DNA of 64,000 nucleotides from Actinomycetes bacterium (GCA_021801795.1 JAJYXR010000006.1:1-64000), one strand, 5' to 3'. Numbered from the stretch's first letter, positions 7,585 to 16,758 are shown. Translations and numbers: made by a program. Notes: generated from the sequence alone by a model not told the origin.

Positions 7585-8526
7585 ATGACGGCCATAGCCA
7601 CTGCACCTACCGACACACGCTCTGCTGCCAGCCACACCGACCACCTCGACGTTCTCGAGGCCCACGCGGTCTTCGTCATGCGCGAGGTGGCAGCCGAGTG
7701 CGAGCGACCCGTCCTGCTCTTCAGCGGCGGGAAGGACTCCGCGGTGCTGCTGAGGATCGCCGAGAAGGCATTCCGGCCCGGGCACTTCCCGTTCCCGGTC
7801 ATGCATGTCGACACCGGCCATAACTTCGCGGAGGTGATCGACTTCCGCGACCGCCGGGTGCAGGAACTGGGCGAGGAGCTATTGGTCGCTTCGGTGCAGG
7901 ACTCGATCGACGCAGGCAGGGTGCCAGACCCCGGACCTGGAGGATCGCGTAACCGGCTGCAGAGCGTGACCCTGCTCGACGCCATCAGGGCACATTCCTT
8001 CGATGCCTGCATAGGCGGCGCGCGTCGCGACGAGGACAAGGCGCGCGCCAAGGAGCGGATCCTCTCCTTTCGCGACCCGCTCGGCCGGTGGGATCCCCGG
8101 AACCAGCGCCCTGAGCTGTGGTATCTCTACCAGGGGCGGGTGCTTCCAGGCGAGCACCTGAGGGCATTTCCTCTCTCGGACTGGACGGAGCTCGACATCT
8201 GGGAGTACGTGCGTCGGGAGCACATAGAGCTGCCGTCGATCTACTTCGCCCACGACCGAACCGTTCTCCAGAGGTCCGGCATGCTGCTGGCGACGAGCCA
8301 GTGGATAGTGCCTGCCGAGGGCGAGATGCCGGAGGTGGCGAGGGTCCGTTTTCGCACCGTCGGTGACGCGACCTGCACCGGTGCCGTCAGATCCACGGCA
8401 TCCACCCTGGATGAGATAATCGACGAGGTGGCCCGCGCCACCGTGAGCGAGCGTGGAGCCACCAGAGCCGACGACCGTTTCTCGGAGAGCTCGATGGAAG
8501 ACAGGAAGCGGGAGGGCTACTTCTGA
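7585..8526 (+). CDS. cysD: Sulfate adenylyltransferase subunit 2
   Basis: The catalytic ATP-sulfurylase subunit (ATP + sulfate to APS), 313 aa, of the PP-loop ATP pyrophosphatase family. It shows the PP-loop LLFSGGKDSAVLLR (about 48-61), the Arg-rich CIGGARRDEDKARAKER, and LSDWTELDIWEY near 200. ATG at 7585 follows CAGGAGACGCCAG. The C-terminus ends in the typical SMEDRKREGYF. It forms a complex with the GTPase CysN, encoded 52 bases downstream. Confidence 0.95.
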   Translation: MTAIATAPTDTRSAASHTDHLDVLEAHAVFVMREVAAECERPVLLFSGGKDSAVLLRIAEKAFRPGHFPFPVMHVDTGHNFAEVIDFRDRRVQELGEELLVASVQDSIDAGRVPDPGPGGSRNRLQSVTLLDAIRAHSFDACIGGARRDEDKARAKERILSFRDPLGRWDPRNQRPELWYLYQGRVLPGEHLRAFPLSDWTELDIWEYVRREHIELPSIYFAHDRTVLQRSGMLLATSQWIVPAEGEMPEVARVRFRTVGDATCTGAVRSTASTLDEIIDEVARATVSERGATRADDRFSESSMEDRKREGYF

Positions 8527-8578
8527 TGGCCACTGCCGGCGCGCCGGGTGGATCCGGCGACAGCCCGAGGCATGCCTG

Positions 8579-10006
8579 ATGGCTGGCCTGATACGCCTCA
8601 CGACCATTGGCTCGGTAGACGACGGCAAGTCCACCCTCATCGGCCGCCTCCTCCACGATACCGACCAGCTGCTCGCCGACCAGCTGTCGGCACTGACCAC
8701 TGCGAGCAGGCGCAGAGGCGTGCGGGGCGTGGACCTCTCCTTTGCCACCGACGGCCTTCGTGCCGAGCGCGAGCAGGGGATCACCATCGACGTCGCGTAC
8801 CGCTACGCGAAGACCCCGAACCGCCGCCTGGTCATCGCCGACTGCCCCGGACACCTTCGCTACACGCGCAACATGGCCACCGGATCTTCCACCGCAGACC
8901 TCGCGCTGGTCCTGGTGGACAGCACGAAGGGCCTGCGCGACCAGACACGTCGGCACTGCGCGATCGCTTCCCTGCTGGGCGTGTCATCGATGATCTTCGC
9001 TCTGAACAAGCTGGATCTGATGGGCTGGGACGAGGAGGTCTTCGAGGAGATCAGCGCCGAGGTGCGCCGCCTGGCCACTCGCCTCGGGCTCATCTCTCCG
9101 GTGGTCATACCCATGTCGGCCCTGCACGGCGACAATGTGGCCGAGCGATCCGCGAATACCCCCTACTACGGTGGTCCCACGCTCGTCGAGGCCCTCGACC
9201 GGGCGACTCCCAGGAGCTGGGCCACGAGCGGCTCGTCGGGCATGCGCTTCCCGGTCCAGTGGGTGATCCGCCACCCCGGCGGGGGGCGCAGCTACGGCGG
9301 CATGGTGGCAGGCGGGACTCTTCGGGAGGGCGACGAGGTGGTGGTGCAGCCCTCCGGCGAGCAGACGGTGGTGCGCAGCGTGTCCACCTTCGACGGCCGG
9401 CTCCCGGAGGCGTCTGCTCCACTGTCGGTGAACCTGGAGGTCTTCGACGACATAGACATAGGTCGCGGCGACATGATCGCTGCTGCCAGCGACCCACCGA
9501 GCCTCACCAGCAGCCTCCATGCGACCGTCTGCTGGTTCTCCGACGCGCCGCTCTCGACGTCGAGTCGATACCTCGTGAAGCACACCACCAGGACCGTCGG
9601 GGCCAGCGTGCTGGAGGTCCTCGACCGGCTCGACTTCTCCACGCTGGCAAAGAGCGCTTCAGGGGAGCTGGTGAGCAACGACGTGGGCTCGGTCCGCTTC
9701 GAGCTCCACCAGCCCTTGAGCGTCGATCCATACAGCGAGAACCACCATACGGGCAGCTTCGTCATCATCGACCCGGCTACCAACGCCACCGTCGGGGCTG
9801 GTCTGGTCGGAGCTCCCGAAGAGCCCCCTACCGCTGCCGGTGCTCCGGCAGACCATGCCGGGCAGGATGCCGGTTCCAGGCCGGCTGGCCTCCTGGCCGG
9901 TTCCAGGCCGGCTGGCCTCCTGGCCGGTTCCAGGCCGGCTGGCCTCCTGGCCGGTTCCAGGCCGGCTGGCCTCCTGGCCGGTTCCAGCACCGAGGCCGCC
10001 AGGTGA
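8579..10006 (+). CDS. cysN: Sulfate adenylyltransferase subunit 1 (GTPase)
   Basis: The GTPase that drives APS synthesis by CysD; 475 aa. G motifs: GSVDDGKSTLIGRLL (P-loop), DCPGH, and NKLD. ATG 8579 is chosen because it gives the standard start just before LIRLTTIGSVDDGKS, with CCGAGG upstream; the frame is open further 5' but overlaps cysD. After the EF-Tu-like beta-barrel domains, the protein carries an unusual tail with four copies of a nine-residue unit containing SRPAGLLAG, encoded by a 27-bp tandem repeat. No APS kinase is fused at the C-terminus. The stop overlaps the next start (GTGA). Confidence 0.93.
   Translation: MAGLIRLTTIGSVDDGKSTLIGRLLHDTDQLLADQLSALTTASRRRGVRGVDLSFATDGLRAEREQGITIDVAYRYAKTPNRRLVIADCPGHLRYTRNMATGSSTADLALVLVDSTKGLRDQTRRHCAIASLLGVSSMIFALNKLDLMGWDEEVFEEISAEVRRLATRLGLISPVVIPMSALHGDNVAERSANTPYYGGPTLVEALDRATPRSWATSGSSGMRFPVQWVIRHPGGGRSYGGMVAGGTLREGDEVVVQPSGEQTVVRSVSTFDGRLPEASAPLSVNLEVFDDIDIGRGDMIAAASDPPSLTSSLHATVCWFSDAPLSTSSRYLVKHTTRTVGASVLEVLDRLDFSTLAKSASGELVSNDVGSVRFELHQPLSVDPYSENHHTGSFVIIDPATNATVGAGLVGAPEEPPTAAGAPADHAGQDAGSRPAGLLAGSRPAGLLAGSRPAGLLAGSRPAGLLAGSSTEAAR
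9870..9986 (+). repeat. 27-bp tandem repeat in cysN 3' end
   Basis: Four full copies plus a partial one of a 27-bp unit starting CCGGTTCCAGGCCGGC, beginning at 9870, 9897, 9924, 9951 and 9978, virtually identical. The unit is in frame and encodes a repeating Gly-Ser-Arg-Pro-Ala-Gly-Leu-Leu-Ala tail. Near-identity at DNA level indicates recent expansion. Confidence 0.95.
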
Positions 10007-10758
10007 GCGAACCCGGTCCTGACGGAGGCGAGCCTCACCCCCTTGGAAGCCCCCCTCGTCTCTACCCCGTCGGGCTCGTGCTCGAAGGTCGTAGATGCCT
10101 GGTGGTGGGAGGCGGAAGCGTGGCTGCCAGGAAGGTGGCGGCGCTGCTCGACTGCGGGGCGTGGGTGACGGTGGTAGCACCGGAGCTGAGCGCGGAGCTC
10201 GGCTCGCTCCTGGACAACAGGGAGCTGGCCGACCCCGCCGGCGCGCGCCTCGAGGTCGAGCTGCGCCCCTACAGGCGCGGCGAGGCGGCCGGCTATCGGC
10301 TGGTGATCGCTGCTACCGGTGACCGGGAGGTAGACGCCTCTGTCTTCGAGGACGCCGAGGAGGCAGGGGTGTGGGTGAACTGCGCGGACGACCCGGATCA
10401 CTGCAGCGCGCTCTTGCCGGCAGTCCACCGGGACGGCCCGGTGGTGCTGAGCGTCGCGACCTCCGGCACCAGCCCCGCGCTCGCCAGGTGGCTGCGAGAC
10501 AGGCTGGCGGCTGCACTGCCCGAGGGGATCGGGGAGATGGCGACGCTGGTGGACGAGTCACGCTCGAAGATCCGGGCAGCGGCCGGTGACACCGGCAGTG
10601 TCGCCTGGCGGGAGCTGTTCGACGGCGAGCTCCCATCCCTGGTGGCCGCTCACCACAGGGAGGCGGCGAGGAGGCTGCTGGCAAGTGCCGCCGGCTCAGC
10701 CCCTCTCGACGGTCCTCACGGCGGTCTTCAGGACGCTCAGCTCCCTGATCCCCTCTGA
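10003..10758 (+). CDS. Precorrin-2 dehydrogenase / siroheme synthase (Met8-like)
   Basis: A 251-aa NAD-dependent enzyme of the CysG N-terminal/Met8 type, oxidising precorrin-2 to sirohydrochlorin and possibly inserting iron for siroheme, the cofactor of sulfite reductase. The Rossmann motif VVGGGSVAARKVAALLDCGA is near residues 31-50, followed by VTVVAPELS and the NCADDPDHCSALLPA segment; SGTSPALARWLRDRL is the typical helical region. No methyltransferase domain is fused. The GTG start overlaps the cysN stop, so it is translationally coupled to cysDN, and the sulfur role is well supported by context. The 3' 63 bases overlap the convergent aldehyde dehydrogenase gene. Confidence 0.85.
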   Translation: MSEPGPDGGEPHPLGSPPRLYPVGLVLEGRRCLVVGGGSVAARKVAALLDCGAWVTVVAPELSAELGSLLDNRELADPAGARLEVELRPYRRGEAAGYRLVIAATGDREVDASVFEDAEEAGVWVNCADDPDHCSALLPAVHRDGPVVLSVATSGTSPALARWLRDRLAAALPEGIGEMATLVDESRSKIRAAAGDTGSVAWRELFDGELPSLVAAHHREAARRLLASAAGSAPLDGPHGGLQDAQLPDPL

Positions 10759-12069
10759 GCCGAGCTCACGGCCATACCCGGAGCGCCCGACCCCGCCGAA
10801 TGGCAGCTCTGGCATGGAGGACACCATGGAGTTAACGAACACCATCCCCGCCCGCAGACCTCTGACGAACCTCTCCTGCTCGGCTCCATCATCGCTCCAG
10901 ACGCTCGCGCCCAACCCGAAGGGGCTGTCGTTCGCGATCCTCATGGCCTCGTCGGCATCCTCCGCGCGTACCAGGAGGGCGACGGGACCGAATACCTCCT
11001 CGTGCCACACCCTCATACCCGGGGTGACACCGGCGAGGACGCCGGGGGTGAAGTAGTAGCCCGCGCCGCCGACAGCCTCGCCACCCACCAGCAGACTCGC
11101 CCCCTTCTCGCGGGCGTCCTTTAGCTGGGACACCAGGAGGTCCCTGGCCCTCGCAGACACCAGAGGTCCTATGTCGGTAGAGGGGTCCATCGGGTCGCCT
11201 ACCCGCAGACCCCTGACAGCATCCACGTAGGCGGACTCGAAGGCGTCGTAGACGTCGGTGACGACCACGAAACGCTTGGCCGCGATGCAGCTCTGGCCGT
11301 TGTTCTGCATCCGGGCCTCTACCCCCACCGAGACGGCCCGCCCCAGGTCGGCCGATGCGAGGACCACGAAGGGGTCACTGCCGCCGAGCTCGAGCACCGA
11401 CTTCTTCACGTACCGACCTGCGTGAGACGCCACCGCGGAGCCTGCTGCCTGCGAACCGGTCAGGGTGACCGCCTTTACACGGGGGTCCGCGATCAGACCC
11501 TCTACTCTCGGCGTCTCGACCAGAAGGCTCTGGAAGACACCTTCGGGAAAGCCTGCGCGTCGGAACAGACCCTCGATCCCGAGCGCGGTGGCGGGGACGT
11601 TCGGGGCGTGCTTGAGCAGCCCCACGTTCCCTGCCATGAGAGCGGGCGCCGCGAAACGGACCACCTGCCAGAGGGGGAAGTTCCAGGGCATGATCGCGAG
11701 CACCGGTCCGATCGGCTCGTAACAGACCTCTCCAGTCCCAGAGGCGGTCGTGACCGCGCGACCTCTCAACATCTCCTCGGCGTGCTGAGCAAAGTACCGC
11801 ATGGCCCTCGCGCTCTTCGCCACCTCACCCTTTGCCGAGGCGAAGGTCTTCCCCATCTCCGTCGTTATCGTCGAAGCCCAGTCGGGAAGCTCGCCCTCCA
11901 GGAGCTCTGCGGCGCTCAGCATCCAGCGGGACCGGTCGACGAAGGAGGAATGCCTGTAATCCTCGAAAGCCTCGGCTGCCAGCCCCAGGCTCGCCTCCAC
12001 CATCGCATCGTCGTGCTCGTCGTATGTGGCGACCACCTCGCCGGTGGCCGGGTTCTGGGTAGCTATCAC
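10696..12069 (-). CDS. NAD(P)-dependent aldehyde dehydrogenase, SSDH-like
   Basis: A 457-aa aldehyde dehydrogenase resembling succinate-semialdehyde dehydrogenase GabD1. Visible: [20 protein letters not shown], the NAD-binding [13 protein letters not shown], catalytic Glu in [11 protein letters not shown], catalytic Cys in [12 protein letters not shown], and [15 protein letters not shown] near the end. GTG 12067-12069 gives the expected start [11 protein letters not shown]; the longer open frame covers a separate small gene. A 37-aa membrane protein is encoded 29 bases upstream on the same strand. Exact substrate is not certain. Its 3' end overlaps the convergent siroheme gene. Confidence 0.87.
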   Translation of the reverse strand: MIATQNPATGEVVATYDEHDDAMVEASLGLAAEAFEDYRHSSFVDRSRWMLSAAELLEGELPDWASTITTEMGKTFASAKGEVAKSARAMRYFAQHAEEMLRGRAVTTASGTGEVCYEPIGPVLAIMPWNFPLWQVVRFAAPALMAGNVGLLKHAPNVPATALGIEGLFRRAGFPEGVFQSLLVETPRVEGLIADPRVKAVTLTGSQAAGSAVASHAGRYVKKSVLELGGSDPFVVLASADLGRAVSVGVEARMQNNGQSCIAAKRFVVVTDVYDAFESAYVDAVRGLRVGDPMDPSTDIGPLVSARARDLLVSQLKDAREKGASLLVGGEAVGGAGYYFTPGVLAGVTPGMRVWHEEVFGPVALLVRAEDADEAMRIANDSPFGLGASVWSDDGAEQERFVRGLRAGMVFVNSMVSSMPELPFGGVGRSGYGRELGSEGIRELSVLKTAVRTVERG

Positions 12070-12098
12070 ACCGACTGCCGGTGATCCACGACCGGCGA

Positions 12099-12212
12099 TC
12101 AGCCCTTGGACCGGCGGGGCTTCAGGGCGAACCACCAGATCCCCGCCACCGTGCCCGCGAGGGTCCCGAGGGCGACGACTGGCTTCACGAACTTCCTGAC
12201 GCGACGACTCAC
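12099..12212 (-). CDS. 37-aa membrane miniprotein
   Basis: A short frame reading VSRRVRKFVKPVV then ALGTLAGTVAGIWWFALKP and RRSKG, stop TGA at 12099-12101. It has a basic N-terminus, one hydrophobic segment of about 20 residues, and a basic C-terminus: a classic single-span small membrane protein. GTG 12210-12212 has only a weak GGAG nearby. It sits between the acetyltransferase gene and the aldehyde dehydrogenase gene on the same strand. I recognise no family. The clean amphiphilic layout and tight fit between genes argue that it is real. Confidence 0.55.
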   Translation of the reverse strand: MSRRVRKFVKPVVALGTLAGTVAGIWWFALKPRRSKG

Positions 12213-12239
12213 GCTCCGACCCTAGCCCGACAGTGGCCT

Positions 12240-12914
12240 CTAGTGCTCCCCGCGATCCCGGCCGAGGTCCTGGACCATCACCTGGGAATGGTGGCGACGG
12301 CCATCTGGGGTACGCCATCCCGGGATCGGGAGGTTCCTGCCTGCGGGCCTGAAACCGACCGCCTCGAAGAAGGCGACAGCAGCGGTGTTCTCGAGAATGG
12401 TCTCCAGATGGCATCCTGGAACGCCCTTCGCCGTCAGCTCCTCCAGCCACCGCCTCACCAGCCGGGCTCCCACGCCCATTCCCCTGGCGACGGGCAGCAG
12501 GTCGATATGGAGGTGGGCTGGATAGCGCTCGTCCTCGAAGGGAGCCAGGGTGCCCTGCCCCGAGAGCAGGTCGTGTACCAGGTCCGTGATGGATCGCCAG
12601 TAGATCCGGGCGGTAGATGGCCTGAAGGCCAGGCCGCGCCTCAGCGCATGCCTGGCAGCGACCACGCCCGGATTCCAGGCACGCCTGCTGTCGACGCAGC
12701 CGAGCAGGTAGCCGGAGACCTCCCCTCCGACCTCCACCACCAGAGCCGACTCGGGCTCCAGGTCGGTGTAGTAGCCACTGAACATGTCGGCGAAGCTCTC
12801 CTGGTCGCGCCAGAACCAGTCGGCAGGATCACCCAGGTAGCCGGTCAGGTAACAGATCCTGCGGACCTGCTCCCGGTCCGAGCTGTGGTAAGGGCGGATG
12901 ACGGGCTCGCTCAC
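12240..12914 (-). CDS. GNAT-family N-acetyltransferase
   Basis: A 224-aa GNAT protein. The N-terminal IRPYHSSDREQVRRIC fits strand 1 and helix 1. The acetyl-CoA pyrophosphate-binding motif is at LPVARGMGVGARLVRRWLEE (about 142-161). The C-terminal ENTAAVAFFEAVGFRPAG is the usual motif B end. GTG start. Between the core strands a 40-residue insertion contains YWRSITDLVHDLL. Substrate unknown. The next gene upstream (an SDR) ends seven bases before, so the two are probably co-transcribed. Confidence 0.8.
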   Translation of the reverse strand: MSEPVIRPYHSSDREQVRRICYLTGYLGDPADWFWRDQESFADMFSGYYTDLEPESALVVEVGGEVSGYLLGCVDSRRAWNPGVVAARHALRRGLAFRPSTARIYWRSITDLVHDLLSGQGTLAPFEDERYPAHLHIDLLPVARGMGVGARLVRRWLEELTAKGVPGCHLETILENTAAVAFFEAVGFRPAGRNLPIPGWRTPDGRRHHSQVMVQDLGRDRGEH

Positions 12915-12921
12915 CGGATCA

Positions 12922-13815
12922 TCATCCCAGAGGCTCCCCGACCTCGTCGGCTACGCGCAGGACCACCGATCCAGGGGGATTCTCTCCGAAGGCCACCGAG
13001 AGCAGCGAGTCAGCTATCCAGCGGATGGAGTTGAACCGGCGGTGCTCGAAGATATCCACGAAACGAGCCACGTCCGGGAACGCGTCTGGGGGACTCGCAC
13101 GAACGAGTGCCTGCATCGGGGTGTCGACCACCCCAGGTGAGAGTGCATACGCACGCAGCCCGCCATCTGCCTCCTCCAGCGCGATCACCCTGGTCATCTG
13201 GTCCACTGCAGCCTTCGAGGCCGAGTACGCGGCCCATCCGCTGTAGGGACGCGAGGCCGCGCCAGAGGTGATGTTCACCAGGACGCCGCCTCCACCACGC
13301 TCTCTGACGTGGCTGGCGAACACCGAGCTTCCATATGCCACGCCCAGGACATTCACCTCTATGTTCGACCGCAGATCGGCGAAGGCACACCTTCTGAGCG
13401 GGCCGACCGGTGGGAGAACACCGGCGTTGTTCACCCAGAGGTCCACCCTCCCGAAGCGTTCGACTGCGCTGTCGGCGAACTCCCTGAGAGCGACCGCGTC
13501 CCTCACGTCGACAGAGGCGGGCACGAGCTCGCCGGGTTCATCCCCATCCCCGGGCGGTCGACCAGGTGAGTTCCCGGGCGGTCGACCAGGTGAGCTCCCG
13601 GGCGGCTGTATGAGAACCGGCAGCTCCCTCGCACAGGCCGCCACATTCATGCCTAGCTCGACGAACCTGGCCACCAGCCCCGCGCCGAGGCCCCTGCTCG
13701 CACCGGTGACCACAGCCACCTTCCCGGCCGACCAGGAGCGGTCGAAACCGGCCGCTGGGCTCACCAGCCATGTGCCTCCAGGCGCGCGCCGGGTCGAGTC
13801 CTCAGGCATTGGCAT
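12922..13815 (-). CDS. Short-chain dehydrogenase/reductase with repeat insertion
   Basis: A 297-aa NAD(P)-dependent SDR. Cofactor motif VVTGASRGLGAGLVARF near 35-50, NNAG, catalytic Ser in NITSGAAS and the YSASK catalytic pair; SPGVVDTPM follows as in classical SDRs. Between the first alpha/beta unit and the D-V motif there is a Pro/Gly-rich insertion (PPGSSPGRPPGNSPGRPPG), encoded by a 24-bp tandem repeat and absent from usual SDRs; it should lie on a surface loop. Substrate unknown. Followed on the same strand by the GNAT gene. Confidence 0.85.
   Translation of the reverse strand: MPMPEDSTRRAPGGTWLVSPAAGFDRSWSAGKVAVVTGASRGLGAGLVARFVELGMNVAACARELPVLIQPPGSSPGRPPGNSPGRPPGDGDEPGELVPASVDVRDAVALREFADSAVERFGRVDLWVNNAGVLPPVGPLRRCAFADLRSNIEVNVLGVAYGSSVFASHVRERGGGGVLVNITSGAASRPYSGWAAYSASKAAVDQMTRVIALEEADGGLRAYALSPGVVDTPMQALVRASPPDAFPDVARFVDIFEHRRFNSIRWIADSLLSVAFGENPPGSVVLRVADEVGEPLG
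13549..13608. repeat. 24-bp tandem repeat inside SDR gene
   Basis: Two copies of a 24-bp unit beginning CCCGGGCGGTCGACCAGGTG at 13549 and 13573, plus a partial third at 13597, one base different between full copies. It encodes the in-frame insertion with repeated Ser-Pro-Gly-Arg-Pro-Pro-Gly. Confidence 0.9.
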
Positions 13816-13842
13816 GGCCCTCTATCAGATCTGCCACGCCGC

Positions 13843-14415
13843 TCAGCCTCCGCCAATGCCACTGTGGGCGAAGCGAAGCGGCCGGTGGTCGAAGATGAAT
13901 GTCGCGAGCACGCGGTTGCCGGGCCTGGAGACCACCACCACCGCTATGGACCCGGCTCCTCCAGGTGGCTTGGCACCGAGAAACCTCTCCACGCCGGCCG
14001 GGGTGAACTTCCCACGGTAGGCAGCCAGGCAGACCTCGCGAACCTCGGCGCCGGCCCGGAGGGAGAGGAATGCCCTGAGGCGCCGGTGGCTCGGGGACTC
14101 CAGGAGTGACGACGGCAGGAGCCTTATGCCGAGAAAACGGCCCTGGTGGTGAACAGCCTCGGCAGCCTGGGGAAGGGCCTGGTAACACACGCTGGAGGTG
14201 GTGCCGAGCGTGTTACGTGCTGAGGTGCAGGACGACAGGGACAGCCCTGTGGCGATGAGCGCCGCCAGCACGCCTGGGTACCACGCCCTCGCCCTAATGG
14301 GGTTTCTCCTGGCCATCGGGCGCGACCGGCCACCAACCTGGCGTGATATGCCGCGAGACTGGCTAGCCCCCGAGCTGAGGACGATTCCACCCGGCGCGGA
14401 TCGGGATGCGGTCAT
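13843..14415 (-). CDS. Putative lipoprotein
   Basis: A 190-aa protein with a hydrophobic segment (GVLAALIATGLSLSSC, about 48-63) ending in a lipobox-like LSLSSC, so a lipid-anchored exported protein is likely. The start ATG at 14413-14415 has GGAGGTGG at good spacing and overlaps the stop of the upstream flippase-like gene (ATGA), which leaves a 33-residue pre-signal extension; an internal ATG at 14314-14316 would give a conventional signal peptide but has no ribosome site. The mature part shows no domain I recognise. Confidence 0.65.
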   Translation of the reverse strand: MTASRSAPGGIVLSSGASQSRGISRQVGGRSRPMARRNPIRARAWYPGVLAALIATGLSLSSCTSARNTLGTTSSVCYQALPQAAEAVHHQGRFLGIRLLPSSLLESPSHRRLRAFLSLRAGAEVREVCLAAYRGKFTPAGVERFLGAKPPGGAGSIAVVVVSRPGNRVLATFIFDHRPLRFAHSGIGGG

Positions 14416-15524
14416 AGAACCACCTCCATGTCGTTGGCACTTTCCAGGCGCTCCGAGGAAGGCTCCGCTCTACGCGACCGCCATGCCATGGAGCCCCATG
14501 TCCCCCAGCCGACCGGCAGCTCGATCCAGAAGCTGAGGACCCTGTAGAGGAGCACCGCGGCCACCGTGGACACCTCCACCCCACCGTAGGCGACAAGCGC
14601 GATCGTCAGGCTGCCTTCCACCACGCCGAGTCCACCAGGCGTGATCGGGAGGTTGGCTGCGAGCTGGCCGGCCCCGTAGGCGAGCATCAACCCCTTCCAG
14701 GGCACCGCCACGTGCAGGGCGCTGAAGGAGAGCGCCAGGCATCCGCAGTCGAGCACCCAGTTACCGAAGGCCCAGCCCACGATCGCCACTACCTGGGATG
14801 CCGAGAGCCTCACCGCTGCTATCCGGCTCACCAGTGCCTCGACCTGTGCGGCGTGGTCTCCCCGGGGGCGACCCACGATCTTCCTGGAGACCCTGATGGC
14901 GGCCGATACCACCTTCACCAGTGCCCTGCGCTGGAGGAAGACCGTGCCCATCACCAGCGAAGCCACGAAGACCCCGAGGACGACCCCCACCAGGCCCAGG
15001 CTGCCTCCTTCGGCTCCTGCTATGGCCACCCCGATGGTCGCGAAGAGTGCCAGGCTGACCGAGGTGGCGACGAACACGCCGGCGATCACCCAACCCGAGA
15101 GGACGTCATCGGCTCCGAGGCGACGGTAGCGCCTGAAGGAGTAGACCGAGGCGACCGCTGGGCCGGCAGGCATCGAGTTCGCGATGGCAGTCGCAGCCAG
15201 CGTTATGCCCGTCATGGTCCCCACGCCTGAGTAGACGCCTCCTGCGTCGAGCAACCGGCGCTGCATCGACGCGAAGGCCACGTAGGAGCCTGCTTCCGAA
15301 ACAGCGGCCACGAGCACCCAGAGCCAGTCGACATGGGTCAGGTAGGTGGTCGCGCCCGACAGCTCTCCGCGTCTGGAGAGGAGCGCGTCTATAGCGAGGG
15401 CACCGAGACCGAGACCCACGAAGTAGCGAAGCACGCGCCACATGCGGATAACTGTCGCCCGCCTCGAGGGAGTACCGGCTGTGGAGCCCCTGCCGGAGGC
15501 CGCGGGATCTTCAGCCTGGATCAA
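14412..15524 (-). CDS. UPF0104/AglD-like integral membrane protein
   Basis: A 370-aa polytopic protein with about eight hydrophobic helices and the family hallmark NLPITPGGLGVVEGSLT near 303-319, typical of the lysylphosphatidylglycerol synthase transmembrane/UPF0104 (YbhN) family, whose members act in lipid or polyprenyl-linked sugar handling at the membrane. No soluble acyltransferase domain follows, so it is not a full MprF. TTG 15522-15524 is the nominal start; ATG 15441-15443 just before WRVLRYFVG is an alternative. Coupled to the downstream lipoprotein gene by an ATGA overlap. Confidence 0.8.
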   Translation of the reverse strand: MIQAEDPAASGRGSTAGTPSRRATVIRMWRVLRYFVGLGLGALAIDALLSRRGELSGATTYLTHVDWLWVLVAAVSEAGSYVAFASMQRRLLDAGGVYSGVGTMTGITLAATAIANSMPAGPAVASVYSFRRYRRLGADDVLSGWVIAGVFVATSVSLALFATIGVAIAGAEGGSLGLVGVVLGVFVASLVMGTVFLQRRALVKVVSAAIRVSRKIVGRPRGDHAAQVEALVSRIAAVRLSASQVVAIVGWAFGNWVLDCGCLALSFSALHVAVPWKGLMLAYGAGQLAANLPITPGGLGVVEGSLTIALVAYGGVEVSTVAAVLLYRVLSFWIELPVGWGTWGSMAWRSRRAEPSSERLESANDMEVVL

Positions 15525-15577
15525 CGTGGCTCGACCTCGCTGCCTCTGGATGGACCTCGCTCATCGACCGACCTGGA

Positions 15578-16627
15578 TCAGACGGGCTCGACCAGGATCT
15601 TCACCTGACGTTCCGGGTTTGCCAGCTCCTCGAAGGCTGCCGGTGCCCCCTCCAGGCCCACCGTGCCGGTGATCATCGGCGCGACATCCACCTTCTGGCC
15701 GGCGATCGCCGCCAGGGCAGCCGCGAACTCGGACGGATCGTATGCGAGCGCGAAACGCAGCTCCAGCTCCTTGGCGATGGCGAAGAAGGGCCGGAAGGCA
15801 TCGGGATCCATGCAGACGCCTACCACTAACAGGCGTGTCCTCGGCGGAACGTCGTGCATCAGGCTCTCGATCATGCCGGGTACCCCCACCGCCTCGAAGG
15901 CCACCAGAGACCGGCGGCCGTCTATGCGCCTCCATGCCTCCACCAGCGGCTCCTCGCGCGGATCCACCGCCTCGGTGGCGCCCATCGATTCGGCCAGCCG
16001 GCGGCGCAGCGGGGAGGGGTCCGACGCCACCACCGACTCGACTCCCTTCATCCGCAGCGCTGCTATCACGGCCAGACCCACCGGACCGCAGCCGGCTACC
16101 ACTGCCGATTCCCTGGCGTCTATGCCTGCGCGCTCTACGGCATGGATCCCCACGGCCAGAGGCTCGGTCATGGCAGCCGAGCGGGTGTCTACCTCGTCGG
16201 GTACCTCCAGGAGCATCGGAGCCGATAGAAGCATCTTCTCCGCGAAGCCTCCCGGGAAACGGTTGTTATAGGCCAGCTGGTGTATGCCATCCATCCCGAC
16301 CAGCACCGGCACCGACACCACCCGAGTCCCTGGCTGAGGGGCCCTGGTGTCAGGGCCGGCCGCGATCACCTCCGAGCAGAACTCATGACCCATGACGATG
16401 TCCTGGCCGACATCCAGCCTCGAAGCACCCATCGGGGCCAGATCCCCGAGTGAACCGAGCAGCTCGTCTGTCATCTCGGCCATCTTCTGGCCACTTTTCA
16501 GGAAGTGCAGATCCGATCCGCAGATCCCGCACGCCAGGGTGCGGACGAGGACCTGACCGAACTCCGGCACCGGGTCTGCCACCTCGTCGACCACCAGCTC
16601 CCCATGGCGCATCACGCAAGCTCTCAT
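15578..16627 (-). CDS. Zinc-dependent MDR-family dehydrogenase
   Basis: A 349-aa medium-chain dehydrogenase. Catalytic zinc ligands are visible in CGICGSDLH and GHEF; the NAD(P)-binding motif is AGCGPVGLAVIAALRMKG. The segment that normally holds four structural-zinc cysteines is replaced by a Cys-free stretch (GQKMAEMTDELLGSLGD and following), so only the catalytic zinc is expected. Start ATG 16625-16627 (MRACVMRHGELVVDEV) matches family starts; the frame is open 17 codons further to an ATG at 16676-16678. Substrate not predictable. Divergent from the carboxyltransferase gene, 131 bases apart. Confidence 0.82.
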   Translation of the reverse strand: MRACVMRHGELVVDEVADPVPEFGQVLVRTLACGICGSDLHFLKSGQKMAEMTDELLGSLGDLAPMGASRLDVGQDIVMGHEFCSEVIAAGPDTRAPQPGTRVVSVPVLVGMDGIHQLAYNNRFPGGFAEKMLLSAPMLLEVPDEVDTRSAAMTEPLAVGIHAVERAGIDARESAVVAGCGPVGLAVIAALRMKGVESVVASDPSPLRRRLAESMGATEAVDPREEPLVEAWRRIDGRRSLVAFEAVGVPGMIESLMHDVPPRTRLLVVGVCMDPDAFRPFFAIAKELELRFALAYDPSEFAAALAAIAGQKVDVAPMITGTVGLEGAPAAFEELANPERQVKILVEPV

Positions 16628-16758
16628 CGCGAAATGCTCGCACACCACCGCCATCTCTGCAGCTCCCGGTCCCGCCATCTGGTGGGCGTGGCCGCGAGCC
16701 AGGGCAGCGTTATCTGCCGGCTCGCAGCGGGCCGGCCTGGTGGCGCCCGGCCTCTAAC

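Noticed and set aside
8548-10002. 5' extension of the siroheme gene frame
   Set aside because: It overlaps the whole of cysN in another frame; the GTG at 10003 fits the GTGA overlap and family start.
8579-10006. CysN/CysC (NodQ-like) fusion
   Set aside because: After the GTPase only a repeat tail follows; no APS kinase P-loop.
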